Origin: Algoriphagus vanfongensis DSM 17529
GTDB lineage: Bacteria > Bacteroidota > Bacteroidia > Cytophagales > Cyclobacteriaceae
Direction: 5' to 3'
Length of the DNA stretch: 64,000 nucleotides
Assembly (NCBI RefSeq): GCF_000429465.1
Contig: NZ_AUBX01000009.1
Coordinates: 434,001-498,000, forward strand
Both the position numbers and the translations under genes were made by a program. The notes below the pieces were generated by a model that was not told the origin of the DNA, ran no database searches, and worked only from the letters and a program-made list of their open reading frames with translations. This document shows, one piece after another, positions 36,216-45,836 of this stretch. Within the stretch, counting starts at the first letter, position 1. Every line of letters begins with the position of its first letter.

Positions 36216-37115
36216 TTATTGTTCTTTTCTTTCCATGGCCACCACCAAGACATCTAGGTCTTCGCTGTAGGCTAATCTTGTGATTTGTTGATGCGTCGAA
36301 GAGGGGATAGTTCCTACCAGTTCCCAGTTTTTATCATTCCACTTACGAATGTAAATCGAATTATCCTTCCCCATCATCAGGGTATTTTTGTCAATCCAAA
36401 TAAAATCCTGAGATCCGGCCAGTCCCAAGCCCATTTCTTGTTTCTCCATGGTCTCCAGATCAAAAGCATAAAGCTCCAATGCTTCTCCATCAGGTAAGTT
36501 TGCCGCATTGGCTGTGGAAAGATAGGTGATCTGATTTGTTTTCGGTCTTCTCACAATTGATCTGGCTATTGCTTCATCCATCTCTACCAGATCATTTCTT
36601 CCACGGGCATAGATTAGCTGGTGGGGTTCTCCCAAGACAAACATCGCCGCCTTATTGTCATACCAATCGAAATACCCCACTGGCTCTATGTCATCATACA
36701 ACAATTCCGGCTCGCCAAAATTGGTAGGATAAAGCCAAATTCTTTGCTTTTGATCCGGCTCCATCACCACGGCTGCGATATATTGTCCACACTCCGTGAT
36801 GCGTGGGGAAAATTCACTTCTGTCCTCTGTTTTGGTCAGATTCGTGAATTTTTCATTTTCAAAATTGTAGACGATGATATCATGGTTTCCTTTTTCATCA
36901 GCAGCCGAAAAGACCATTTGATACTCATTGATAAAGGAGGGTTGATTGTCATATTCCTTGCGATTGGTCAGATTCTTCTCAGTGCCTGTCAGGAGTGTGA
37001 TGTTTTTACCTTTTCCTTTGGTACTGATCTGCCAAAGGTCTGTAGAGGATTGCGCTTCCAATCTTCCGGCGACCAATAGAACCAGAAAAAGAAAGGGGAG
37101 GGTGCTTTTGCTCAT
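36216..37115 (-). CDS. Exported WD40-like (PD40) beta-propeller protein
   Basis: A 299-residue secreted protein with a signal peptide to about residue 21. The TolB-like strand pattern is QPSFINEYQMVFSAADEKGNHDIIVYNF, then EFSPRITECGQYIAAVV. PD40 proteins are propellers that bind peptides or glycans; no catalytic domain is attached. It sits four bases upstream of the SMP-30 gene, so the two are likely cotranscribed. Confidence 0.7.
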   Translation of the reverse strand: MSKSTLPFLFLVLLVAGRLEAQSSTDLWQISTKGKGKNITLLTGTEKNLTNRKEYDNQPSFINEYQMVFSAADEKGNHDIIVYNFENEKFTNLTKTEDRSEFSPRITECGQYIAAVVMEPDQKQRIWLYPTNFGEPELLYDDIEPVGYFDWYDNKAAMFVLGEPHQLIYARGRNDLVEMDEAIARSIVRRPKTNQITYLSTANAANLPDGEALELYAFDLETMEKQEMGLGLAGSQDFIWIDKNTLMMGKDNSIYIRKWNDKNWELVGTIPSSTHQQITRLAYSEDLDVLVVAMERKEQ

Positions 37116-37373
37116 GAATTAGTCTTGACTAGAATGCACCAAATTACAAAAACGATGGAAAAAGGAGAGGAAATTCGAAATTGATTCCTGAAATTGACCT
37201 TAGATGAATGCCTTTGAAGAGAGTATCAGTATTTTTAGTTTGAATCTGCTGGATTCTGTTCACAGACGAACACTTTTTTGTTCGAAATCCAAGCATTCAA
37301 AATAGCAAATGCCGCTAGAATCTCTATTTTCGCATAAAATGGCCCTTGGCACCTTTTTCGTATTTTCAAAAGC

Positions 37374-37679
37374 ATGAAGACAATCACCTATCACTTGAGA
37401 CACTTTCCATTGGAGCTGATGTTTTGGATAGGAAGTCTAGTGGCTATCTGGATGATCCAACCATCAGCAGCCAGTCACTTCACCCTCTGTCCGATCAGTA
37501 ATTTGGGATTTGACTGGTGTCCCGGGTGTGGTCTGGGTAGATCGATGAACCTCCTAGCAAGGGGGGAATTTGAAGCTTCTTGGTCAATGCACCCACTGGC
37601 GATGCTTGCTTACATAGTGATCTTCATGAGAATTTGGAATTTGATTAAAAACCTAAAAACAACACACAATTATGGCTAA
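37374..37679 (+). CDS. DUF2752 membrane protein
   Basis: A 101-residue protein with two or three membrane helices and the family motif CPISNLGFDWCPGCGLGRSM (two cysteine clusters facing the same side), as in DUF2752. The role is unknown. It overlaps the downstream TM2 gene by eight bases, and the two are often found together in this phylum. Confidence 0.85.
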   Translation: MKTITYHLRHFPLELMFWIGSLVAIWMIQPSAASHFTLCPISNLGFDWCPGCGLGRSMNLLARGEFEASWSMHPLAMLAYIVIFMRIWNLIKNLKTTHNYG

Positions 37680-38049
37680 TGTATTGAGACACCTCCCCGA
37701 ACTGGAAGGAATGGAACTGGGCTACATCCAGGGATTGATGAAAAACATGGATGATGACCAAGCTTCCCTATTTGCGCAGGTTTACCGTGCCCGACGAAAG
37801 GACTCTCAGATGATTTTGATTTTGACTCTGTTGGGTTTCTTTGGATTCGCAGGACTTCACCGCTTCATTTTGGGACAGATCGGTTTGGGGATTTTATATA
37901 TCCTGACTGTAGGTCTCTGCTTCATCGGTACGATAGTCGATTTGGTCAATTACAAAAGCTTGGCCTACGAATACAATATTAAAATGGCACATGAAACACT
38001 TGCCATGCTTTCTACTACTTACCCTGGAATGGGAGAGGAGAAGAGCTAA
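37672..38049 (+). CDS. TM2-domain membrane protein
   Basis: A 125-residue protein: a cytosolic N-terminal helix region (to about 44), then the TM2 domain (about 47-100) with the signature GFFGFAGLHRFILGQIGLG and two helices. TM2 domains are widespread and of unknown function. It is translationally coupled to DUF2752 by overlap. Confidence 0.88.
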   Translation: MANVLRHLPELEGMELGYIQGLMKNMDDDQASLFAQVYRARRKDSQMILILTLLGFFGFAGLHRFILGQIGLGILYILTVGLCFIGTIVDLVNYKSLAYEYNIKMAHETLAMLSTTYPGMGEEKS

Positions 38050-38082
38050 GCGAAAAGTGACACATTTAAAACCACTAACTCC

Positions 38083-38111
38083 AACCCCGGCTCAGGTCGG
38101 GGTTATTTTTT
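38083..38111 (+). terminator. Terminator after the TM2 gene
   Basis: AACCCCG pairs with CGGGGTT around an eight-base loop, then ATTTTTT. Confidence 0.8.
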
Positions 38112-38811
38112 ACCAATTGTCCTCCTCCTGAATGTCTGAATCATCCATCTGAGGCTGGATCTCATCAGCTACTTCTGGATTTTTCAAAAGATGGAATTGA
38201 AGAAGAAGTTGGCCTGCTATGGTCAATTCCTCAAAAGAAGCCTGATGAAAGTGAACCGGAATACTTCTCAGCAAAGTCGATTTGGAATCAAATGGAGGGG
38301 GAGTTTCACTTCCAAAAAAATACGGCCAAAGAGTTTTGGAGCAGGAAAGCCCAAATACCGAAATCGGAAAAGCATCATCCAAGCTCACCAAGCGCTCATT
38401 TATTTCTTCAAAAAAACGCTCTGTTTCATTTAATCTGATTCTTGATCCTGCTCTAGATTTTCCTTTGGTTTTCAAATGCTTAATTTGGGATTTACCCTGC
38501 TTTTGTCTCACCATATATGCTCTAAAAACTTTGTGCTCAAGGAGCTGGTCTTCTTGAAAATACCCCAACACGGCTTGACCTGCTTTGATGGCGGTGAGTA
38601 CCCAATGAAAATTATCGATAGGAGAGAGGACGTCTTCTTGCCAACTTCTATTCCAAGGCAAAAAAATTCTGGACATCCAATTTCCTTCATGATTGAAAAG
38701 CAATTGATGCTTATCTGCTAAGTACTCACAAGTCCAGCCTGCCTCCCTTGCATGGAGCAAGTAAGCGTCAAATTGCGATGGAAGTAAAAGTTCAGAATTG
38801 GGGATTTTCAT
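38110..38811 (-). CDS. Bacteroidetes VLRF1-type (Vms1/eRF1-like) release factor candidate
   Basis: A 233-residue cytosolic protein. The central part (about 70-130) has the features of Vms1/ANKZF1-like release factor domains: KAGQAVLGYF, then VFRAYMVRQKQGKSQ, with a conserved Gln (Q109) in a G-K-S-Q loop in the place of the GGQ loop of eRF1, then AGSRIRL (121-127). In eukaryotes Vms1 cuts the peptidyl-tRNA on stalled 60S subunits, and a Bacteroidota-specific relative family (bVLRF1) has been defined computationally. A ribosome-rescue role is therefore plausible but untested here. It is divergent to a HEAT-repeat gene. Confidence 0.7.
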   Translation of the reverse strand: MKIPNSELLLPSQFDAYLLHAREAGWTCEYLADKHQLLFNHEGNWMSRIFLPWNRSWQEDVLSPIDNFHWVLTAIKAGQAVLGYFQEDQLLEHKVFRAYMVRQKQGKSQIKHLKTKGKSRAGSRIRLNETERFFEEINERLVSLDDAFPISVFGLSCSKTLWPYFFGSETPPPFDSKSTLLRSIPVHFHQASFEELTIAGQLLLQFHLLKNPEVADEIQPQMDDSDIQEEDNW

Positions 38812-38834
38812 AGGGACTGCGCCTTCAATTCAAG

Positions 38835-38842
38835 TATATTTG
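38835..38842 (+). promoter_or_regulatory. -7 box of the HEAT-repeat gene
   Basis: TATATTTG matches TAnnTTTG exactly and lies 20 bases before the start codon; no TTTG is found at the expected distance upstream. Confidence 0.5.
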
Positions 38843-38861
38843 TGCAAATAAACTAAAAAAC

Positions 38862-39383
38862 ATGGACCAGGATCTCGAATTTCTCTTCAACAAAATCACT
38901 GACCCCAATGAATCAGAAGCTTTTGTCTATGCAGACAAATTGGGCCTGAAGGCAGATAAAGCAGCCAAAGATAAGCTTCTAGAGTTGATCAAGGGAGAAA
39001 ACTGGGAGATCGCCTATCTCGCATGTCGCGCATTGTCCAAAACGATCTGGCAAGATGAGGCTCTGGATGCGATCTTCGAAGTCATCTATGACAAAAAGAA
39101 CAAGAATCATCAAGGTGCTTTTGTTCAGATTTTGGAAGAATACGACTTGAGCTTGCGATTTGTGGACATTTTTAGAGTTTACCTTTTTGGCAATTTCAAT
39201 GCCTCTACGCTTGCCAAGGATTATTTGGATGAGGTGGAGTTTGAAATCACCCCCAGAACGATCAGAAAGGCTGAAAAGCACTGGAATCATTACATTCACA
39301 ATCCGGAAGATGAGGGTAGCTTTTTGATCAAAAAAGCAGAAATAGAACCTATGTTGTTGGAAATGAAGGAATTATTTTCCTAA
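38862..39383 (+). CDS. HEAT-repeat-like alpha-helical protein
   Basis: A 173-residue, all-helical protein with at least two HEAT-like pairs (AAKDKLLELIKGENWEIAYLACRAL; DEALDAIFEVIYD). No signal peptide, so probably a cytosolic protein-protein scaffold. Not assigned to a named family. It is followed by another small unknown gene after 42 bases. Confidence 0.65.
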   Translation: MDQDLEFLFNKITDPNESEAFVYADKLGLKADKAAKDKLLELIKGENWEIAYLACRALSKTIWQDEALDAIFEVIYDKKNKNHQGAFVQILEEYDLSLRFVDIFRVYLFGNFNASTLAKDYLDEVEFEITPRTIRKAEKHWNHYIHNPEDEGSFLIKKAEIEPMLLEMKELFS

Positions 39384-39425
39384 AGTCATACAACATTTCT
39401 AACTTACTTGAGTTTTTTAAATTCA

Positions 39426-40046
39426 ATGAGGAAGTTAGAAATAATAGAAAGGCATCAAGACTTTTTTGCCGAATTTGGTTTTCAATTCGATTCGGCATAC
39501 TCTTTCTATATCAAAAATTTTGAGGAAGGAAAGCAGGTCATTTTTGTACACTATACGGATCAGCCTGACGAAAGCAACCTAGAATATAGCCTGGGAGTGA
39601 GAATAGATCTTGTCGAAGAGATCATTCACCGTTTTCTTCCCAGCCTTTCCAATTATTCTGAGAGAAGCTTGACACTGACGCTGCCGAGCTATAAAATCAG
39701 CAAGGAAATCCCTCGCAAATTTGTGATTCATAATAATTGGGAACTATCCCAAGTCCTGATGAAAGCGGAGAAATTTTTCGTCACGGACGGCTTTCCTTGG
39801 TTGGGAAAAATGATCGATCCTGTCGAATTGGAGCGGGCTTTTTTCCATAAGAGAGACTATTCCTTTCGCACTCAGAATTTCATTTACAACGCTTTTAGAG
39901 CCACTGCATTGGCCAAACTCTACAACCCACAAGATTACCCACTGGTGCGAGAAGGATTTCTGAGTCAGATTGAGCAAAAGCACATGACTCCTTTTACCAT
40001 AGCATCCTACTTGCAATTTTTGGCATTCTTAGACCACAAAGATTAA
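39426..40046 (+). CDS. Hypothetical cytosolic protein
   Basis: A 206-residue protein starting at the ATG at 39426 (MRKLEIIERHQDFF); an in-frame TTG at 39408 is less likely. No signal peptide or membrane helix. It has mixed alpha/beta composition and is rich in aromatic residues. I do not recognise the family. Its end overlaps the end of hrpB by four bases (convergent). Confidence 0.65.
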   Translation: MRKLEIIERHQDFFAEFGFQFDSAYSFYIKNFEEGKQVIFVHYTDQPDESNLEYSLGVRIDLVEEIIHRFLPSLSNYSERSLTLTLPSYKISKEIPRKFVIHNNWELSQVLMKAEKFFVTDGFPWLGKMIDPVELERAFFHKRDYSFRTQNFIYNAFRATALAKLYNPQDYPLVREGFLSQIEQKHMTPFTIASYLQFLAFLDHKD

Positions 40047-42529
40047 TTCTTTCTTTTGACTCCACGGACTGCATCTGCACTTTTTGGATCTTCTGGCCAT
40101 TCGTGTTTGGGATACCTTCGCTTCAATTCCTTTTTCACTTCGAAATAGCCATTTTCCCAAAAACTCGCCAAATCCTGGGTGAGCTGGACAGGTTTGAAAC
40201 CTGGTGATAGCAATTCGATCAATAAAGCAGTTTTGCCTTCATTAATGTGGGGAGTCGCCAACATCCCAAATAGCTCTTGAAGACGTACCGAGAGCAATGG
40301 AACTTCCCCGTCTTTTCTGTAAGAGATTGTGATCATGCTGCCGGATGGTACTTCCAATTTGGATGGAGCAAGCCGGTTAAGTTTCTGCTGCAAGTCGTAA
40401 TCCATGCTATGCAGTAAAATCTGATACAAGTCTATTTTTGCAAGGTCCTCATTCTTTTGAATAGTATTGAGATACGGACTAAGCCATTCTGAGGCTGATT
40501 CACAAAGAGTTGAGATAGACCAATTTGGCCAATTTTCATCTTGATTCCATATTCTGAGTGAGGTGACTCGATGGATGAGCTGCATCACCTGTTCATCAAA
40601 ATTCAACAAGAATTCTCCTTCATCCTGAATCGCTTCCAAGATAGCCTTCTGAACCTGTGCAGCACTATAATTTTTCAAAGGTCTTGAACCTAAGATAATA
40701 GCGCCTATTCTGACTTCAGTCATGGCGATCAGTCCACCTTTTTTTCGGTCCCATTCCAGCACTTCTTTGGTTTTCACCAAAGGCATCAAATCTTTCGGAT
40801 TCAATGGAGCGGCAGACCATATTTTTCCCATCCCATCTCTTGCATCTACATCAGCTACGGCCAGCCATGATTCATGTGCCAAATCATCCCGATGACCAAT
40901 TTGGGCGATTTTTCCATTGGCTAACTGAAACTGTGCATTATTTCCTGGTCGTGCAGAAGCAATCCTCTCTGGATAGGCATAGGCCAATAGAATCCCAGTT
41001 TGCCACGGATCTACAGCTCCATTTTCAGCTTCTATTTTGAAAAGCTTCCGGTACTGCTGCGCAACCTTTTCAATTTTCTTGATCCTTGGGATACTATGAC
41101 CGCGAGATCGAAATCTGCGAAGAGCTTCAATCCGCAAGTTTAAATCTACGCCAGAATCAGGGCCCAAGGGGTCCCGTTCCTCTAAAAGTGCAGCCACATC
41201 AGTGCCTAAACCCAATAAATCATGTTCCTCAGCATACAACAACATATGGGCTATCCTAGGATGGCAGGGTAGTGCATGGATCTCTCTACCGTGCTCAGTC
41301 AAAGCACCCTGATCCAGTGCGTCGAGGGATTCCAAGGTTTTCTCTGCCAAGACGAGATTGCCTTTTGGAGGTGGAGTCAACCAAGTCATCTCTCGAATAT
41401 CGGATTTCCCCCAAGCCAACATATCCAGTACCAAACCTGTCAGATCGGCCTCCATCAGTTCAGGAGTCCTAAATTCCTGCAATTGCCCCTGTATGCCTTT
41501 ATTCCAAAGTCTATAAGCATGGCCTGCAGTCAACCTGCCCGCCCGACCACTTCTCTGATCTGCCGAATCTTGGCTGATGCGATGCAGTTCCAGCTTGGAA
41601 AGACCAGATCTCGGATCAAATCGATTGGACTTGGCAAAGCCGGAATCCACCACCACTTTGACTCCTTCGATAGTCAAGGATGTCTCAGCGATATCAGTGG
41701 ACAAAACTATCTTCCGCTTTCCTCCAGGGTGTGGCTGGATAGCTCTATTCTGTTCACTAGGGGAAAGCTGTCCATACAAGGGAAGGATTTGATCATCTGG
41801 AAGTGATTTTCGAAGGATATTTTCCGCCTTTTTGATATCACCTTGACCAGGAAGGAAAACCAAAAAATCACCATCGTGACTTTGTGCCAAAGAGGTAATC
41901 ACCCGAGCGGTATCTTCTCCGATATGATACTCATCTACTGGATTCAGGTACGTCACTTCCACAGGAAATTGACGCCCTTTACTTTCTATCACAGGTGCCG
42001 ATAGTAGCTGCGAAAGTTCTTCACTATTAATCGTGGCCGACATCAACAAAATCCTCAGGTCTGGTCTTAATACCTGCTGCACTTCCCGACAAAGCGCCAA
42101 TGCAACTTCCGAATGTAAATTTCGCTCATGAAATTCGTCAAAAATCACCAAACCCACATCCGCCAATTCATTGTCAGAATGCATCATCCTTGTGAGGATT
42201 CCCTCCGTGATCACTTCTAGACGAGTGTCTTTAGAGACTTTTGACTCAAATCGAATCCTGTATCCTATTGTCTTCCCGACTTCTTCATGGAGCATAGAAG
42301 CCATTCGCATTGCAATACTTTTAGCAGCCAATCTCCGAGGTTCCAGCATGATGATTTTCTTTCCCTCCAGCCATTTCTCTTTCAAAAGTGCAAGTGGAAG
42401 TAGGGTACTCTTTCCTGCTCCTGGAGGTGCTTGAACGATAAGGGAATTGGAATCTGAGAGGGACTGCTGAACAGATGGTATGATCTCCGCAACTGGTAGA
42501 TCAAATGATGTGAAATCAAACTTGGACAT
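40043..42529 (-). CDS. hrpB: ATP-dependent DExH helicase HrpB
   Basis: An 828-residue helicase of the DEAH/RHA family. Walker A is APPGAGKST (K40), the DExH box is DEFHER, and motif III is MSATIN. The QRSGRAGR motif VI and the C-terminal HrpB-specific region are present at the expected length. HrpB proteins remodel RNA or RNP in bacteria; precise target unknown. It is a single gene on the minus strand. Confidence 0.94.
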   Translation of the reverse strand: MSKFDFTSFDLPVAEIIPSVQQSLSDSNSLIVQAPPGAGKSTLLPLALLKEKWLEGKKIIMLEPRRLAAKSIAMRMASMLHEEVGKTIGYRIRFESKVSKDTRLEVITEGILTRMMHSDNELADVGLVIFDEFHERNLHSEVALALCREVQQVLRPDLRILLMSATINSEELSQLLSAPVIESKGRQFPVEVTYLNPVDEYHIGEDTARVITSLAQSHDGDFLVFLPGQGDIKKAENILRKSLPDDQILPLYGQLSPSEQNRAIQPHPGGKRKIVLSTDIAETSLTIEGVKVVVDSGFAKSNRFDPRSGLSKLELHRISQDSADQRSGRAGRLTAGHAYRLWNKGIQGQLQEFRTPELMEADLTGLVLDMLAWGKSDIREMTWLTPPPKGNLVLAEKTLESLDALDQGALTEHGREIHALPCHPRIAHMLLYAEEHDLLGLGTDVAALLEERDPLGPDSGVDLNLRIEALRRFRSRGHSIPRIKKIEKVAQQYRKLFKIEAENGAVDPWQTGILLAYAYPERIASARPGNNAQFQLANGKIAQIGHRDDLAHESWLAVADVDARDGMGKIWSAAPLNPKDLMPLVKTKEVLEWDRKKGGLIAMTEVRIGAIILGSRPLKNYSAAQVQKAILEAIQDEGEFLLNFDEQVMQLIHRVTSLRIWNQDENWPNWSISTLCESASEWLSPYLNTIQKNEDLAKIDLYQILLHSMDYDLQQKLNRLAPSKLEVPSGSMITISYRKDGEVPLLSVRLQELFGMLATPHINEGKTALLIELLSPGFKPVQLTQDLASFWENGYFEVKKELKRRYPKHEWPEDPKSADAVRGVKRKN

Positions 42530-42542
42530 GTGTCACAAAAAT

Positions 42543-42574
42543 AAAAAGGCCATCAGGAATAATCCCGATGGCCT
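42543..42574 (-). terminator. Terminator after the DUF2911 gene
   Basis: AGGCCATC pairs with GATGGCCT, with an inner GGA/TCC pairing; on the minus strand it runs into TTTTT. It lies 23 bases after the stop codon. Confidence 0.8.
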
Positions 42575-42596
42575 CAGATTCTTTTTAAAGAATAAT

Positions 42597-43109
42597 TTAC
42601 ATCGCAGGAGCCAATTTGGCAGCTGCTGTACCATATTCCCAGCTTACTACCAACTTACCGTCCTTGACTTCATACTTAAGACGCTCTTCCATAGTGGAAG
42701 ATTGACCCGAAGCTACATTGACTCTCAATTGATCTTCTGCTGCATCATAGTTGAACGCGCCCCATTGCTTGGCTACTTTATTGAAGATAAAGGTAGACTG
42801 TCCCTCATCAGGAATAATAAAGAAGCTATATGTCCCTGCAGGTAGTTTCTTACCCTCTACAAGTAGATCTTTGGTCGTCGTGAAAGTCGTCGCCTCATTG
42901 GCGCCAGCTCTCCAAACCTGACCTAGCGGTACCAAATCACCCCAGATCATCCGTCCTTTTACGGCAGGAGAGGAGTAATTGACTGTGACTTTTGCATCAC
43001 CTACAGAGCCTTCGGCAGTCATAGCAGGACTGGCTTTCTCTTGTGCCAAAGCAGTCAGAGCAAAACCAGCGAAAAGAAGAAATGAAAATAGACTTTTCTT
43101 GAAGTTCAT
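42597..43109 (-). CDS. DUF2911 exported protein
   Basis: A 170-residue secreted protein (signal peptide to about residue 22). It has the family pattern VTVNYSSPAVKGRMIWGDLVPLGQVWRAGANEATTF and LPAGTYSFFIIPDEG. DUF2911 proteins are common periplasmic proteins of Bacteroidota with unknown function. Monocistronic with its own terminator. Confidence 0.9.
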   Translation of the reverse strand: MNFKKSLFSFLLFAGFALTALAQEKASPAMTAEGSVGDAKVTVNYSSPAVKGRMIWGDLVPLGQVWRAGANEATTFTTTKDLLVEGKKLPAGTYSFFIIPDEGQSTFIFNKVAKQWGAFNYDAAEDQLRVNVASGQSSTMEERLKYEVKDGKLVVSWEYGTAAAKLAPAM

Positions 43110-43178
43110 GGGTTTAAGTTTTTGTTTCTGTGTTGAATATAAAGCAAATTATTCTTGATCAATCAACTGAGGGAAAGA

Positions 43179-44327
43179 TTAAATCTTCACCCAAGCCTCT
43201 TTTTCATTACTTTCTACGATAGCCTCGCCGATGATCAATTCTCTCAAGCCGTCGGCAAAAGTCGGGAAGCTTGCTTTCTCTGGCATTTTGCCATCTCGGA
43301 CAGCCGCATATACTTCTTTGAAAAGCTGCTTAGAAGTATCAGGGAATCCTTCCTGATGTCCACCAGGGAAGCTGACCAAGGATCTAGCACCTTCATCTAC
43401 CAAAGCAGGATCTTTCATCAATACTTGGTTGAGACCATCTCTCTTTCCGATCCAAAGTTCATTTGGCTTTTCAGCATTAAATTCAAAGTTGGCTTTCGAC
43501 CCAGAGATCTCAATGTTCAAACGGTTTTTGCGGCCTGCATTGACTTGGCTGACTGTGATAGAGCCTGTATTTCCATTATCAAAGCGAAGTAAAACTGTCG
43601 CATAATCTTCAGAAGTTACCGGATATTCTTTGTAATCAGATGGATCCAGCGCTTTGCCAGAAAATGTCTCAATAGCTTTCAAAGGCTTCAAGCGTGTTTT
43701 GTGAACCGTCGAAAAATCAGCCATTACTGCAGTGATTTTCAAGCCCGTCACGTACTCGGTCATATCCAATAGGTGAGAACCTATATCTGCTACAGCTCTA
43801 GAACCACCAGACTGATCCGGCTCCAATCTCCAGTTGTAATCCGTGTTGAAGAAAAGCCAATCCTGTAGGTAAGATCCCATCACGGAATATACCTCGCCCA
43901 ATTCGCCTTTTTCTCTCATCACTTTCATCTGTCTTACCATTGGGTAATAGCGAAGATTGAAGTGAACGGCATTGATAAGACCTTTTTCAGCAGCTAGGGA
44001 CACGAGTTCTTCTGCTTCAGCTATAGTATTAGCCAATGGTTTTTCGCAGATCACATGCTTTCCAGCTAGTAGACAAGCCTTGGTTTGTGGGAAATGAAGG
44101 AAGTTGGGAGTACAGATATGTACTACATCGATGCTATCATCTTTCAGCATATTTTCGAAAGTGTAAGCAGATGGAATTCCCAATTCAGCTGCTTTGGCAT
44201 CAGCTACTTCCTGATTGACTTCGACTAGTGCAGTGACTTCAATATTTGGGATTCTTCTCAGAGCTTCCAAATGTGCTGGACCGATAAATCCGGTACCGAC
44301 AATCGCCACATTGATCTTCTTTGACAT
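43179..44327 (-). CDS. Gfo/Idh/MocA-family oxidoreductase
   Basis: A 382-residue NAD(P)-dependent dehydrogenase. The Rossmann motif is VGTGFIGPAHLEAL at about 10-23, the EKP motif is CEKPLAN, and a C-terminal substrate domain follows. Members act mostly on sugars, inositols or deoxy/amino sugars. There is no signal peptide, so it is cytosolic. No sugar genes are nearby to name the substrate. Confidence 0.9.
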   Translation of the reverse strand: MSKKINVAIVGTGFIGPAHLEALRRIPNIEVTALVEVNQEVADAKAAELGIPSAYTFENMLKDDSIDVVHICTPNFLHFPQTKACLLAGKHVICEKPLANTIAEAEELVSLAAEKGLINAVHFNLRYYPMVRQMKVMREKGELGEVYSVMGSYLQDWLFFNTDYNWRLEPDQSGGSRAVADIGSHLLDMTEYVTGLKITAVMADFSTVHKTRLKPLKAIETFSGKALDPSDYKEYPVTSEDYATVLLRFDNGNTGSITVSQVNAGRKNRLNIEISGSKANFEFNAEKPNELWIGKRDGLNQVLMKDPALVDEGARSLVSFPGGHQEGFPDTSKQLFKEVYAAVRDGKMPEKASFPTFADGLRELIIGEAIVESNEKEAWVKI

Positions 44328-44506
44328 AGGTTTTTTAGGTTAAAAGAAATTAGTATTTGAGGTTTCAAATTAGGAAAATAGATCCAAATGAGTCGCACTT
44401 GAGATTTCTAATTTTTGCTAAAATTTCAATTCAAATGCACTTTTTCGCTTAAGTTTTGAAAAGTAGATGACTTTGACCGTTGAAAATCAAAAAGATTTCC
44501 AAAAAA

Positions 44507-45622
44507 TCAGGGTTTGATCCACCATTTTTCACCCAGTTGCATCTCTTTGGAGATTTGGATTTCTGAGCCGATTTTCGGTACAATAATCGACATATTCAGC
44601 TCTTCTGCTTTGACCAGTACGCGCTCCACAGGATCAGTCCAGGTATGGAGTGCAAGGGTAAAAGCCGCCCAGTGAATCGGCATCATTGCTCTCGCTTGGA
44701 TATCCACTGCAGCTTGAGCTGTCTCTTCTGGCATCATGTGGATGTCCTTCCATTTTTCATTGTATTGGCCGCACTCCATCATAGCAAAGTCAAAAGGACC
44801 ATATTTTTCGCCTATTTCTTTAAAATGTGATCCATAGCCACTATCGCCACTGAAATAGATTTTCTCTTTATTTCCCTGGATCACCCAAGATCCCCAAAGT
44901 GTGCTGAAACGATCTCCCAGACCTCTTCCTGAAAAATGTCGGGTAGGAGTGAAAGCCAGAAACAAATCCTGAGTCTCAGCCTCTTGCCACCAATTCATTT
45001 CATGGATTTTTTCAGGAGCCACACCCCAGGATTTCAAATGTGAACCTACTCCAAGTGGTACATAGAATTCCTTCGTTTTATCTTTCATTTTCTGCACAGA
45101 CTCATAGTCCAAATGATCGTAATGATCATGGGAAAACAGAACCAGATCAATTTCTGGCAGCTTTTCCACTTCTATGGGAAGAGAAGCTGCATAGCGCTTT
45201 TTGCCCAACCAAGGATGTGGAGCTGGCACATCTCCAAACATGGGGTCTAAAAGGATATTTTTGCCGTCCATTTGAAGGAGAAAAGCAGAGTGCCCAAACC
45301 AAATTAAACGAGAAAGACTATTTTTTGTAAGCTGTAAGGAGTCAACTCGATCATAAGGAAACTGAAAATCAGGCTTTCGTGTAGGATCATTTTTGAAAAA
45401 CTCAGGCAAAAGTTTCACAGACTCCCAAAAATCCATGTCCATATTGGTTGGGATTAGGTTTTGAAACTTTCCGTCAGAGTAGTAGGGCAACTTTTCGAAT
45501 TCAGCCGTGTCTTCTTTACTAGGAGCTTTGCCAAATTGTGAACTGAAATTGAGAAACATGACTATGGTCAGAATAAATAAGAGAACGATTGAAAATAAAG
45601 TGATGAGGATTTTTCGAATCAC
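44507..45622 (-). CDS. Membrane-anchored MBL-fold hydrolase (NAPE-PLD/UlaG-like)
   Basis: A 371-residue metallo-beta-lactamase-fold protein with one N-terminal membrane helix (about 5-26). Metal motifs are HDHYDHLD (HxHxDH) and IWFGHSAFLLQMDGKNILLDP, then GDSGYG and MPIHWAAF. The pattern matches the NAPE-PLD-like branch, which includes phospholipases D. A lipid-phosphodiester substrate is possible. The gene is divergent to iorA across a 214-base gap. Confidence 0.82.
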   Translation of the reverse strand: MIRKILITLFSIVLLFILTIVMFLNFSSQFGKAPSKEDTAEFEKLPYYSDGKFQNLIPTNMDMDFWESVKLLPEFFKNDPTRKPDFQFPYDRVDSLQLTKNSLSRLIWFGHSAFLLQMDGKNILLDPMFGDVPAPHPWLGKKRYAASLPIEVEKLPEIDLVLFSHDHYDHLDYESVQKMKDKTKEFYVPLGVGSHLKSWGVAPEKIHEMNWWQEAETQDLFLAFTPTRHFSGRGLGDRFSTLWGSWVIQGNKEKIYFSGDSGYGSHFKEIGEKYGPFDFAMMECGQYNEKWKDIHMMPEETAQAAVDIQARAMMPIHWAAFTLALHTWTDPVERVLVKAEELNMSIIVPKIGSEIQISKEMQLGEKWWIKP

Positions 45623-45836
45623 CGGAATAATGGGTTAGGGCTTTTAAAAACAAAAGCGAAAGAGGTAATAATGCAGTAGAAACGCCAATTTCATCAAAAA
45701 GGTCCCGAATTGAAGTTTTTTTTCAACAAGCCTTACTTTTCACGCTATTTGGATTGATTTCATATTCTGTGAAATTCCATTAGTGGCTCTCGCAAGGGGT
45801 TGATTTTTTGTAAATTATCCCTCAAACATACTCATT

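Noticed and set aside
41276..41806. A 176-codon plus-strand frame opposite hrpB.
   Set aside because: Antisense shadow of the helicase.
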